From: Nocardia alni
GTDB taxonomy: Bacteria; Actinomycetota; Actinomycetes; Mycobacteriales; Mycobacteriaceae
Length of the DNA: 64,000 nucleotides
Assembly (NCBI RefSeq): GCF_019038435.1
Contig: NZ_JAGPOX010000004.1
Location: 62,001-126,000, forward strand
Reading direction: 5' to 3'
Shown: positions 1-7,677 of the stretch, one piece after another
How the letters are laid out: each line of letters opens with the position of its first letter
Position numbering within the stretch: the stretch's first letter is position 1
The notes under the pieces: generated by a model
Seen by the model: the letters and a program-made list of their open reading frames with translations, nothing else
Told to the model about the DNA's origin: nothing
Database searches by the model: none
Translations under genes and position numbers: made by a program

Positions 1-166
1 ACCAAATCCGGCCGCCATGTCCTTCGGTCGCTTGTGACCTGATCATCGAAAACGATGAGCAGAGCATTGGCCCCCAACTCCAGCGATGTACTGATGATTT
101 GCTCGGCGACCTGTTCCAGCAGCTTGACCCGCCCATGGCCCAGCTAAAGGGCGAGGCCGACATCGA
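1..166. other. Window edge, no assignable gene
   Basis: No complete gene fits here. On the minus strand one frame reads open from about position 135 to the window edge, giving a short peptide that begins near LGHGRVKLLEQ. It has no ATG or GTG at its head and follows directly on a stop codon, so it may be a degraded gene remnant or chance. The sequence downstream is outside the window and cannot be judged. Confidence 0.3.
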
Positions 167-2098
167 TCAGCGACTCGGATGTGCCTCCGGGTCAACGATA
201 TCGACCTGGGAATCGAATTCGTAGGTGCTCAAGGCGCGACGCACCGATGCCGCACCGGCGCTGAGTTCGTTTGTGTCCCCGAACAACTCGATGATCACGC
301 GCAACCGGCGCCCGGTATTGTCCACTCGCACCTCGCTGCGCACACCGTCCGGGAAGGCGGACGCGACGCGGGCATGGACCTCACGTTCGGTCGCCATGAT
401 GCGCAGCGCGGGCTTGGCCAGCTTGCCGACGGCGGTGAGGGGCAGTTCGTCGAGCACGATCACCTCGACGGGCGTGGCCGCACGCTCTTGCACGTGCTCG
501 CGGCAGAATTCCATCAGCTCACCGGGTTCGACCGACGTGCCAGCGTGCAGTTGCACGTAGGCGATCGGGAGTTCTCCCTTCGTCGCGTCCGGTTTGCCCA
601 CGGCCGCAACGAGTTCCACTGCGGGATGCCGGTCGAGGGCGTACTCGATCTCGCGAGGATCGATATTGTGGCCGCCGCGGATGATCAGATCTTTGGCTCG
701 GTTGGACACCCAGACGTAGCCGTCCTCGTCGACGCTGCCGATGTCGCCGCTGTCCACCCATTTCTGCCCGTCGGGCATGCCGGTGACGAACAGGCCGGCG
801 TTGAGGTCCTCGTTGAGGTAGCCCCGGCCGATGCTGACTCCGCCGACCAGCAGGGCCCCTCGCTCGTTCGGTCCGCATACCCGCACCACGTTGTGGTTCT
901 CGTCGAGTTCGACCGCGGCGACCCGGCAGAACGGCAGGGGCCGCCCCGCCGATCCGATGCGGGGTTCGCGGTCGTCGTTCGGGTGGCCGGTCATGGTGCC
1001 GTGCACCTCGGTCATGCCCCAGTTCTCCCGGAGCCAGACGCCGAAACGCTCGTGGAAGGCACGTACCAGTTCCGTGGGCACCGTACTGCCCCCGACGTGG
1101 AAGTTCGCGACCCGATGTCCGGCGGAGTCGGCGCCGGGCGCGCTGAGCAGCGCCTGCGCGGTGGTCGGGGTGGACATCACCGAGGTCATCCGGAAATGGC
1201 GTGCGATGGTCCAGAACTCCTCGACGACCTGTTTGTTGCGGAAGCCCTCCGAGGTGAGGGTGAGCAGGGTCTGCCCGTACAGCAGGCATCGCAGCCCGAG
1301 GGAAACGCTGCCGCCGCAATGAAAATTCGGCATGCCGTGTCCCACCACACCGTCCGGCTCCGGCCCCATCAGAGCGCCGACGTTCCAGGTCACGGCCAAC
1401 TGACCGAACTGCGTCATCCGGACGAGTTTCGGCGTTCCCGTCGTTCCCCCGGTGGGCATCATGACCGCGTCGCGGTGCGGATCGGTGTCGCGGTCGAAGG
1501 TGAAGCCCTGTCCGGCGTACTGCGCCATCGCGGTGACGAGGTCGTCCGGACCGCAGTCGCCGACGTAGAAGACCGTCCGCAGGCTCGGGACGGCGCGCCG
1601 AAGGACCTCGATGTCGCCGCCGCAGCGGGCCGCGATCACCTCGCGGGTGGTTACCAGTGTGGTGCATCGGGTGTCGTTCATGATCCGGATCACCGCCGGC
1701 ACCTCGAGGAAGGGGTTCAGCGGCACCGCGACTCCGGCCGTCGCCCCTCCCCAGATCGAGAAGAGCCCTTCGGGCAGCATCGGCAGCAGCACCGCCACCA
1801 CGCTGGGTGCGCCACCGGCGGCATGGTGGAATACGTTCGCGGTCTGCTCGACCGCCTCGACGAGTTCCCGGTAGGTCACCGTCCGAACCGGTTCGAGGAG
1901 ATTCGGCGGTTCCAGCGCGATGATCGCGCTCTTGTCCGGGTGTTCCGCCGCGGTGGCGCGGAATGTGTCGTAGAAGGTGGCCCCGGTGCGCAATTCGTCA
2001 GGAGAGAATTCCTGCTCGACGCCCTCGATATCGGCACAGCTTGTTATCCGGCGACGAACGATGCGAGTCGCCGTGGGAGTGGACGGTGTGGACGCCAT
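167..2098 (-). CDS. Acyl-CoA synthetase (AMP-forming, ANL superfamily), operon A
   Basis: 643 aa. It should adenylate a carboxylic acid with ATP and transfer it to CoA. The P-loop-like motif TGGTTGTPK lies at about residues 216-224, followed by the A5-type motif NWGMTE and the hinge region SNRAKDLIIRGGHN. The C-terminal catalytic lysine is probably in VGKLAKPAL. The protein is about 100 residues longer than a typical 540-aa ligase, partly through a tail of roughly 70 residues after the catalytic lysine. It is the last gene of operon A, 58 nt behind the SDR, and probably activates the acid whose CoA ester feeds the HgdB/Bcr-type enzyme. The ATG is preceded at a distance by GAAAGG. Substrate unknown. 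Confidence 0.88.
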   Translation of the reverse strand: MASTPSTPTATRIVRRRITSCADIEGVEQEFSPDELRTGATFYDTFRATAAEHPDKSAIIALEPPNLLEPVRTVTYRELVEAVEQTANVFHHAAGGAPSVVAVLLPMLPEGLFSIWGGATAGVAVPLNPFLEVPAVIRIMNDTRCTTLVTTREVIAARCGGDIEVLRRAVPSLRTVFYVGDCGPDDLVTAMAQYAGQGFTFDRDTDPHRDAVMMPTGGTTGTPKLVRMTQFGQLAVTWNVGALMGPEPDGVVGHGMPNFHCGGSVSLGLRCLLYGQTLLTLTSEGFRNKQVVEEFWTIARHFRMTSVMSTPTTAQALLSAPGADSAGHRVANFHVGGSTVPTELVRAFHERFGVWLRENWGMTEVHGTMTGHPNDDREPRIGSAGRPLPFCRVAAVELDENHNVVRVCGPNERGALLVGGVSIGRGYLNEDLNAGLFVTGMPDGQKWVDSGDIGSVDEDGYVWVSNRAKDLIIRGGHNIDPREIEYALDRHPAVELVAAVGKPDATKGELPIAYVQLHAGTSVEPGELMEFCREHVQERAATPVEVIVLDELPLTAVGKLAKPALRIMATEREVHARVASAFPDGVRSEVRVDNTGRRLRVIIELFGDTNELSAGAASVRRALSTYEFDSQVDIVDPEAHPSR

Positions 2099-2156
2099 TG
2101 GCCGGGGCCTTTCACTACTGGAAATATGACGGGCGGCGGATATTCCGCCGGTGACC

Positions 2157-2975
2157 TCAGGCCACCGAGATTCCGCCGTTGACGCTGACCACCTGGCCGG
2201 TGATATTGGCCGCCAGCGACGATGCGAGGAACAGGATGGTGTTGGCGAGGTCTTCGGGCTCGGTCAGGCCCAGATGCGCCTGCGCGGTGATCTTCTCGAA
2301 GATCTTCCTACTGAATTCGAGATTCATCGCCCGGTCGTAGGATCCGGTATTCGCGATCAGCGACGGGGTGATCGTATTCACCCGCACGCCATACCGTTTC
2401 GCCTCGACCGCGAGCGTGCGGGAGAACGTCACGATCGCCGCCATCGCCGCGCCGATGATGCATTCGCCCGGGGTCGGCACCTTCGCCGCGTCGGAGGCGA
2501 TGTTGATGATCGCGCCGTGCCGCTGTTCTCGCATGACGCGCACCGCGGCGCGGCTGGTCAGAATCGGGCCGAGCGCCTGCTGGGTGAGCATGGCGGGAAT
2601 CGCCTCGATGTCGGTGTCGTGCAGCAGTGTGGGCTGATAGACCGCGACGGTGGAGTTGACCAGGACGTCCAGACCGCCCATCCGGGCCGCGGCTTGCGCG
2701 ACCACCTCGTCGGCGCGTACGGGCTCGTTGACATCGGCCGACAGGAACTCCGGCTCGCAGGCCGGGTTCGCCTCGGCGACGGCCTCGACGGCCTGCTTGC
2801 CGCGCTGCTCGTTGCGACCGACCAGTACCAGCTGCCGCGCGCCCGACCGGGCGAACCCGAGCGCGGTGGCCAGCCCGACACCGGAGGTGCCGCCGACCAC
2901 CATGACCTTCGACTCGGTGAAATCGAATCCGGTGGCCGCGGGCCGTGGTCGGCCGCTATTCGTCTGTTCGTTCAT
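2157..2975 (-). CDS. SDR-family protein lacking the catalytic Tyr and Lys
   Basis: 272 aa with a Rossmann fold: GGTSGVG dinucleotide motif at residues 28-34 and a classical SDR C-terminus (GQVVSVNGG). Ser161 is present in NIAS, but the YxxxK pair is absent. The aligned positions are Ile174 and Met178 (context CIIGAAMAAI). The usual NNAG motif is also replaced (VNSTV). I checked this stretch on the nucleotide sequence and saw no frameshift. It may still bind NAD(P)(H), but classical dehydrogenase chemistry is doubtful. A role as a noncanonical reductase, hydratase-like enzyme or CoA-ester-binding subunit is possible. It sits between the activator and the CoA ligase of operon A, with GAGGAG upstream of the ATG and its own candidate operator at 3019-3039. 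Confidence 0.82.
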   Translation of the reverse strand: MNEQTNSGRPRPAATGFDFTESKVMVVGGTSGVGLATALGFARSGARQLVLVGRNEQRGKQAVEAVAEANPACEPEFLSADVNEPVRADEVVAQAAARMGGLDVLVNSTVAVYQPTLLHDTDIEAIPAMLTQQALGPILTSRAAVRVMREQRHGAIINIASDAAKVPTPGECIIGAAMAAIVTFSRTLAVEAKRYGVRVNTITPSLIANTGSYDRAMNLEFSRKIFEKITAQAHLGLTEPEDLANTILFLASSLAANITGQVVSVNGGISVA

Positions 2976-3018
2976 GTGTGCTCCTCACATACGGGCCGCC
3001 TCCGCGAACCGGTCGTTA

Positions 3019-3039
3019 ATGGTCATATGGATAGACCAT
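3019..3039. promoter_or_regulatory. Inverted repeat upstream of the SDR-ligase pair
   Basis: ATGGTC and GACCAT form a perfect 6-bp inverted repeat separated by 9 nt, in a 130-nt AT-richer gap between the activator stop and the SDR start. This is the only sizeable gap in operon A, so the SDR and ligase may have their own promoter and operator. The binding protein is unknown. Confidence 0.45.
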
Positions 3040-3105
3040 ATTTTTGGATAAAGGTGTGGTCAACGTTCCGCGCTCGTCCCGGTGAGGCGGACGCGCCGGA
3101 CCGAA

Positions 3106-3987
3106 TCAGTCGAGCAGACCCCGTCCGGCCGGGACGGCGCAGCGGCCGCAGTCGGTCGTTGCGCCGGTGGCCGAGATCAGCGGCAGGGGCTCACCCCGGG
3201 TACTCGGCTCGGCGGCGTCCCTGGCCAGCAGGGCGGCGCCGAACGCGCCGGTGATCTGCGGCTCGCGCGGGACGATCAGTGTGGCGTCCAGCGCCCGCGC
3301 CAGGAATTCCACAGCGCCGGGGTTCTTCGCCACACCGCCTGTCAGCACCACCGGTGTCCGCTTGCCCACCAGCGAGACCAGTCCGAGGATGCGAGCCGCC
3401 ACCGCGCGATGCACGGACGCGGCGATATCGGCCGGATCCGCGCCCTCGGCGACCAGCGAGACGATCTCCGTCTCCGCGAATGTCGCGCACATGCTGCTCA
3501 CCTCCAGATCCGCGGAACCCCGCAGGGCGAGCGCACCGATCTCCTGCACCTCGCATTCCAGAGCTCGGGCCAGAACCTCGAAGAAACGCCCCGTTCCGCT
3601 GGCACACCGGTCGTTCATGGCGAACTCGTCCACCAGACCGAGTGCATCGATGGTGATCGCCTTGCTGTCCTGGCCGCCGATATCGATGACCAGTCCGGCA
3701 TCCGGCTGCCATTCGACGACACCGCGTGCGTGACAGGTGATCTCGGTGAACGTCCGGTCCACGCCGGGCACCAGCCGGCGCCCGTACCCGGTGCCGACGA
3801 TGCGGGCGATATCCCCCGCCTCCAGCCCGGCCTGCCCCAGCGCCGCATCGATGGCGCGCCGCATGCCCTGCCTGCTCACCGCGCCCATCTGCACAACACT
3901 GGATCCCACGAGCGCGGCGTTCTCGTCGACGATCGCCGCCTTCGCGGTGGTCGAGCCCAGGTCGACGCCCAGGAAATACGAGGTCAT
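3106..3987 (-). CDS. BcrA/BadF/HgdC-family ATPase activator, operon A
   Basis: 293 aa. Family members are homodimeric ASKHA-fold ATPases holding one [4Fe-4S] cluster between subunits. They drive an electron at very low potential into a two-subunit dehydratase or reductase. Visible signatures are the phosphate-binding GVDLGSTTAK (residues 7-16), the DIGGQDSK motif (102-109), and the two cluster cysteines Cys128 (DRCASGTGRF) and Cys167 (SMCATFAE). The C-terminal tail carries DCGRC, which I would not expect in the minimal activator of about 260 aa. The start is placed at the ATG with AAGGAG six nucleotides upstream; a TTG two codons earlier would abut that site. It lies 22 nt behind the larger catalytic subunit. 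A paralogue is at 9575-10528. Confidence 0.92.
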   Translation of the reverse strand: MTSYFLGVDLGSTTAKAAIVDENAALVGSSVVQMGAVSRQGMRRAIDAALGQAGLEAGDIARIVGTGYGRRLVPGVDRTFTEITCHARGVVEWQPDAGLVIDIGGQDSKAITIDALGLVDEFAMNDRCASGTGRFFEVLARALECEVQEIGALALRGSADLEVSSMCATFAETEIVSLVAEGADPADIAASVHRAVAARILGLVSLVGKRTPVVLTGGVAKNPGAVEFLARALDATLIVPREPQITGAFGAALLARDAAEPSTRGEPLPLISATGATTDCGRCAVPAGRGLLD

Positions 3988-4009
3988 CAGCAACTCCTTC
4001 GCGCCGCGC

Positions 4010-5386
4010 TCAGGCGATCTGTGCCCTGCTGCGCCGGATATCTATCGACTCGAGCATGGCCTCCAGTCGCGACTGGAGAATCTCGTCCCTATAGAAGGAC
4101 GCGTCGGCGACGTCGCCCTCGAAGAACATCGACGGAATGCCGCGTTGTTTCTGCGCGGTATTGCCGAGCAGCCGTTGCGGGTTGGTGAATGCGCGGCAGG
4201 TACGGGACGAATGGAACACCATGCCGTCGATGCCGTAATCGTCGATATCGCGAAGCATCAGATGCTTCAGGGTTTTCACACCGTGGTTCGTCGGGCACAG
4301 CAGATAGTGCTGTGCCATGCCGAGCAGCGGATCCTCGGTGTCGATCAGATGCGGTTCCTGCCAGAAGGCGTTGTGGGTGTAGCGCCCGGCTACCACCGCG
4401 ACGTCGTAGGCGGCGAATTTCTTCGCCAGCCAGCCGAGCTTGTTCCAGTTCATCATTCCGTCGAAGTACAGCCGGTAGCGCTCGGAGGCAATGCCGCCGA
4501 CGCCGTTGTCCAGGCGCCACAGGATTTCGTCCTTGACGGCGGCGAAGTAGTCGACCAATTCCTGTCCGGCGGGCAGGAAGTTGATGTGCGCGATATTGGC
4601 GATCCAGTCCCAGTAGGTGGCCGGGGTCGGCGCGGCCCGGCACAGCGCCATCGCCTCGCGGCGCAGCTCGGAGGCCCGCTTGATGTAGGTCATGTTCTGC
4701 CGCAACGCATCCCAGTCGAAGGGCCGGCCGGTCTGCCCCTCGATGAACGTGATCAGTTCGCGTAGTTGCTCGACGACGTACCGAGACGCGTCGTCCCATT
4801 CGGTGCCGGTCAGATAGCCCGCGTCCTTGCCGTTACCCCACAGGAAGGGAAGCGAGACGTTGAAGATCGGCACCCGCTTCCCGAAGACCCGATAGGAGAT
4901 CTCGTCCCATTGCTGCCCGGTGCTGCACCCGGCGTAGGCGTTGACGAAGAAATCCGGCGCGGGCAGCCGGCTCGCCAGCTCCTGCTGATCGATCATTCCG
5001 ACGATGCCGTTGTGCCCCTCCGCCGCAACCCCGGCCTCGGTCGCCTGACGCGCCCGCTCGGTCAGCACCGCACACCCCAGGTGGGTCCGGGCGTAGGAGC
5101 ACAGCTCACCGATGTAGCCGTATTCCGCACCCGCCTGCTGCGCCGGAACCTCCAGATGCTGCGCCGCCAGACGGGCGGAGAACGCCTCGCCGTGCGCCCA
5201 TTCCAGACCCGCTGCCTGGAAGATGGGATTGACCGCGGAGCCGTTGTACCAAACCACCTGCTGGCCGCGTTCGCGGGCGGTGAAGATGTTCTCCCAGTAG
5301 TCGGCGACCATTTTGCCGCCGGATTTGGTGACGGTGAGCCGGTTGGCTTTGTTCTCGGCGATCGGGTTCTCGGTGATCGTGGTCAT
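4010..5386 (-). CDS. HgdB/BcrB-type subunit of ATP-dependent 2-hydroxyacyl-CoA dehydratase or benzoyl-CoA reductase family, operon A
   Basis: 458 aa. The family binds a CoA thioester at a [4Fe-4S] cluster and performs radical dehydration or ring reduction after electron injection by the activator. Likely cluster cysteines are Cys96 (GELCSYAR), Cys154 (YAGCSTGQQW) and Cys397 (SSRTCRAF). The length and the C-terminal EGDVADASFY context fit the family. A strong AGGAGG lies 6 nt before the ATG. It is 17 nt behind the 389-aa partner and followed by the activator, so catalytic subunits plus one activator gene are present. That stoichiometry resembles 2-hydroxyacyl-CoA dehydratases more than four-gene BcrABCD reductases, but sequence alone does not fix the reaction. 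The paralogue is at 10532-11872. Confidence 0.9.
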   Translation of the reverse strand: MTTITENPIAENKANRLTVTKSGGKMVADYWENIFTARERGQQVVWYNGSAVNPIFQAAGLEWAHGEAFSARLAAQHLEVPAQQAGAEYGYIGELCSYARTHLGCAVLTERARQATEAGVAAEGHNGIVGMIDQQELASRLPAPDFFVNAYAGCSTGQQWDEISYRVFGKRVPIFNVSLPFLWGNGKDAGYLTGTEWDDASRYVVEQLRELITFIEGQTGRPFDWDALRQNMTYIKRASELRREAMALCRAAPTPATYWDWIANIAHINFLPAGQELVDYFAAVKDEILWRLDNGVGGIASERYRLYFDGMMNWNKLGWLAKKFAAYDVAVVAGRYTHNAFWQEPHLIDTEDPLLGMAQHYLLCPTNHGVKTLKHLMLRDIDDYGIDGMVFHSSRTCRAFTNPQRLLGNTAQKQRGIPSMFFEGDVADASFYRDEILQSRLEAMLESIDIRRSRAQIA

Positions 5387-5403
5387 TGGTTACCTCCTGT
5401 GCG

Positions 5404-6573
5404 TCATACCTGGACCGGGGCGAGCCGATGGCGCCGGATGCGTTCCAGCAGCGCCTCGAGCCGGGTGCGGATGGATTCGACCGGCAGACCCTCGTGTTCG
5501 GTCTCGATCAGCAGATGCGGGATGTCACGGGAATCGAGCGCCTTGCGCAGTTCCGGGTAGAACAGCATGTGCGGTTCGCAGAACTTCGCCATGAGGACGA
5601 TCACGCCCTCCGCGCCGCTGCGCTCGATCGTGTCGAGCAGATACGCGTCCCAGTCGACGTCGTGCTGCACCCTGGTCGGGCACGGCACCGCGACGTTGCG
5701 CCGCAGGTACCATTGGGACAGCGCGTCGATCGGATCGCCTTGCGCCCCAACGTCGGTCGAGATGTATCGCATCCCGTGGAACAGGTCGTCGTCGACCACG
5801 AGCGCGCCGCACTCCTCGATCAGGTCGAGCAGTTCGGTGCGCGGCGCGTGACAGAAATGGCCGGACAGATGCAGCCGGACGCGCTCGTCCCGCTCGACGG
5901 GCACGATGTGCTCGCGCACGATCCTGCCGAGCAGTTCGTTGTGCTCCGCTCGGTCCATGATCATGCTCGACTTGATGAACGCCTGAAGCTGCGAGGCGGT
6001 GAAAGTCGCGTCGCCGTCTCGGCGGGCCTCGTACAGCCTGCGCAGCAGCTGCCGTCCGGTGTCGAAGGTCCGGATGCTCGCCCGCAGATCCGCGTCCGTG
6101 ATCTGTCTTCCGGCGAATATCTCCATCTGGGTACGGAATTCGGCCATCTTCAGGCGCACCTGCTCCGGGGTCCAGGGCTCCCCCATCGAGGACATGAACT
6201 GCCCGAAGTACATAGGCTTGTCCGGCTCCGACTCCCTGGTCACATCGACCGCCCCGAGCAGTTGGATGCAGTGATCGGCCAGGAAGAAGGCGTCGTAGAT
6301 GCCGAGGCGTCCCTTGGCCGCCTGGTCGGCGACACTGCGGGTGTACCCGCAGTAGAACTCGGTCAGCAGGTTGCGGCCGACGGTGATCGTCTCCCGGCTC
6401 TCCTGGATGATCACCGGCAGCGCGCCCATGGCGTGTGCGATCTCGGCGGGGAAGTTCATGGGGAACGCGCCGACGACCGGTCGCCCGGTCCGCGCCTTCC
6501 ACGCGGTGACGTACGCGTCCGGATCGGCGGCGATCCCGACCAGGGTCGCGATCGGGGATTTCGCTTCATTCAT
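5404..6573 (-). CDS. HgdA/BcrC-type second subunit of the same enzyme family, operon A
   Basis: 389 aa from the chosen ATG (MNEAKSP); an upstream extension of 35 codons is open but has no family similarity. Candidate iron-sulfur or active-site cysteines are Cys75 (FYCGYTR), Cys102 (ADHCIQLLG) and Cys332 in MAKFCEPHM. The following stretch YPELRKALDSRDIPHLLIE is the hallmark C-terminal part of HgdB-family proteins. It is the first gene of operon A and pairs with the 458-aa subunit 17 nt downstream. GAAGG lies 9 nt before the ATG. A 41-bp inverted repeat at 6697-6737 sits in the promoter region. The protein is clearly collinear with the operon B gene at 11901-13073, so the pair arose by duplication or parallel acquisition. 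Confidence 0.88.
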   Translation of the reverse strand: MNEAKSPIATLVGIAADPDAYVTAWKARTGRPVVGAFPMNFPAEIAHAMGALPVIIQESRETITVGRNLLTEFYCGYTRSVADQAAKGRLGIYDAFFLADHCIQLLGAVDVTRESEPDKPMYFGQFMSSMGEPWTPEQVRLKMAEFRTQMEIFAGRQITDADLRASIRTFDTGRQLLRRLYEARRDGDATFTASQLQAFIKSSMIMDRAEHNELLGRIVREHIVPVERDERVRLHLSGHFCHAPRTELLDLIEECGALVVDDDLFHGMRYISTDVGAQGDPIDALSQWYLRRNVAVPCPTRVQHDVDWDAYLLDTIERSGAEGVIVLMAKFCEPHMLFYPELRKALDSRDIPHLLIETEHEGLPVESIRTRLEALLERIRRHRLAPVQV

Positions 6574-6696
6574 CGATGGGAACCTTCGGATCTCGCGGGC
6601 CGTGAGGACGGCCGAGCCGACCGGCTGTGAGGAGGGCCGCCACTGCGTAGCCGGTGTGGCAGGTGATGTGCCCGACACGGATCATGATGCCCCTAG

Positions 6697-6737
6697 TTTA
6701 TACAGAAATCAACCTAGGATGATCGTTTTTGTATAAC
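6697..6737. promoter_or_regulatory. Long inverted repeat in the operon A promoter region
   Basis: The arms TTATACAGAAA (6698-6708) and TTTTTGTATAA (6726-6736) are inverted repeats with one mismatch, separated by 17 nt that contain CCTAGG. The element lies about 125 nt before the first gene of operon A and after the convergent end of the neighbouring transcript. It is a good candidate operator. Its core differs from the operator proposed for operon B. Confidence 0.5.
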
Positions 6738-6799
6738 CTAACGCCGTGAACGTCCCCGACCTGCATAGATGGCAGGCGATCCCGCCGATATCTCGGACC

Positions 6800-7630
6800 T
6801 CAGCGCGGTGCGCAGTCCCGCACCAACTCCGCCCAGCGGGCATGGGCGGAGGCTCCCCAGCGCTCGCGGCATGCGCGAATCCTCGCCGCGCCCTCCCGGC
6901 CGATCCACTCCGGCAACAGTTCCTCGGGCAGGAACGGATCGCGCCGCATGAATCGCTGCTGCACGTTGAGCAGTTCGAGATACGCGAACAGCGTCTCGTC
7001 GCCGCCCTGCGGCTCCGGCAGGGCGTCCAGCTGATCCAGCAGGACCCGGTAGTGTGCCTCGAGATCGGTCAGATCCCATGCCTTCCCGGCGATTTCGTCG
7101 ACATCCAGCCCGGCGCCGTGCACAGAACCCACCACGGACAACGCCGAGGTGCGCAAGCCCAGACCCTCGACCAGTTCACTCAGCTCCGCCCCGCGTTCCG
7201 TGTGCGGAGTCAGCCACACCCCCGGCACCGGATTGCCGAGCCCGAGCCAGGACAACCCGCCGTACAGCCGCTTGCGCGTGGTGCGCTGCTCGCCGGGCAC
7301 GGTGACGAACAGCAGCAACCACCGGCCGTCCCATTCCGGCGGACCGGCCAGGAACGCCTCGGAACGATGGATACCGTCGGACACCACGGCGCGTCCCTTC
7401 GGCGCCAGGCGCCATTTCACCGCCCGGCCCTCCCGCTCCCGCACGACCCAGCCCGCGTCGGCCGCCCGCGCCAGCACCTGCCGCGCGGCATGTTCTTCGA
7501 CGCCCAGACCGCCGAGCACATGTAGCAGAGCGGTCGTCCACGCGTCCTCGGGCGGCATGTACATCAATTCGCCGATCACGGTGAGCAGCAGGGACCTGGC
7601 GCTCGGCGCCGGCAGATTCAGCTCGAACAC
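6800..7630 (-). CDS. PaaX-like transcriptional regulator
   Basis: 276 aa. PaaX-family proteins are GntR-like repressors of aromatic or cyclic acid catabolism that release DNA on binding an acyl-CoA such as phenylacetyl-CoA. The N-terminus (SARSLLLTVIGEL) followed by a winged helix (residues about 10-80, AARQVLARAADAGWVVRE) and the central TRKRLYGGLSWLG region fit PaaX. The start is a GTG 47 nt after the CoA ligase stop; no strong ribosome site is seen. It is probably co-transcribed with the ligase at 7678-9330, whose promoter holds a palindrome also found at the operon B promoter. A paralogue lies at 13265-14107. The effector is unknown but is plausibly the CoA ester made by the adjacent ligase. 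Confidence 0.85.
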   Translation of the reverse strand: MFELNLPAPSARSLLLTVIGELMYMPPEDAWTTALLHVLGGLGVEEHAARQVLARAADAGWVVREREGRAVKWRLAPKGRAVVSDGIHRSEAFLAGPPEWDGRWLLLFVTVPGEQRTTRKRLYGGLSWLGLGNPVPGVWLTPHTERGAELSELVEGLGLRTSALSVVGSVHGAGLDVDEIAGKAWDLTDLEAHYRVLLDQLDALPEPQGGDETLFAYLELLNVQQRFMRRDPFLPEELLPEWIGREGAARIRACRERWGASAHARWAELVRDCAPR

Positions 7631-7677
7631 ACTGGCATTCTTGCAGGACCGCGCGCTGTATCCGGCAACCCGGGCGG

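Noticed and set aside
179-2182. Long plus-strand open frame of 667 codons opposite the first CoA ligase
   Set aside because: It is antisense to a well-supported ligase. Its translation is His/Arg/Asp-rich with no family motifs, a usual high-GC artefact.
3106-6573. Assignment of operon A as a true four-subunit benzoyl-CoA reductase
   Set aside because: Only one activator gene is present, so the stoichiometry fits three-gene dehydratase-like systems at least as well. The reaction cannot be fixed from sequence.
5386-6630. Plus-strand open frame of 414 codons opposite the HgdA-type gene
   Set aside because: Mirror of conserved coding sequence on the other strand, with no domain signature.
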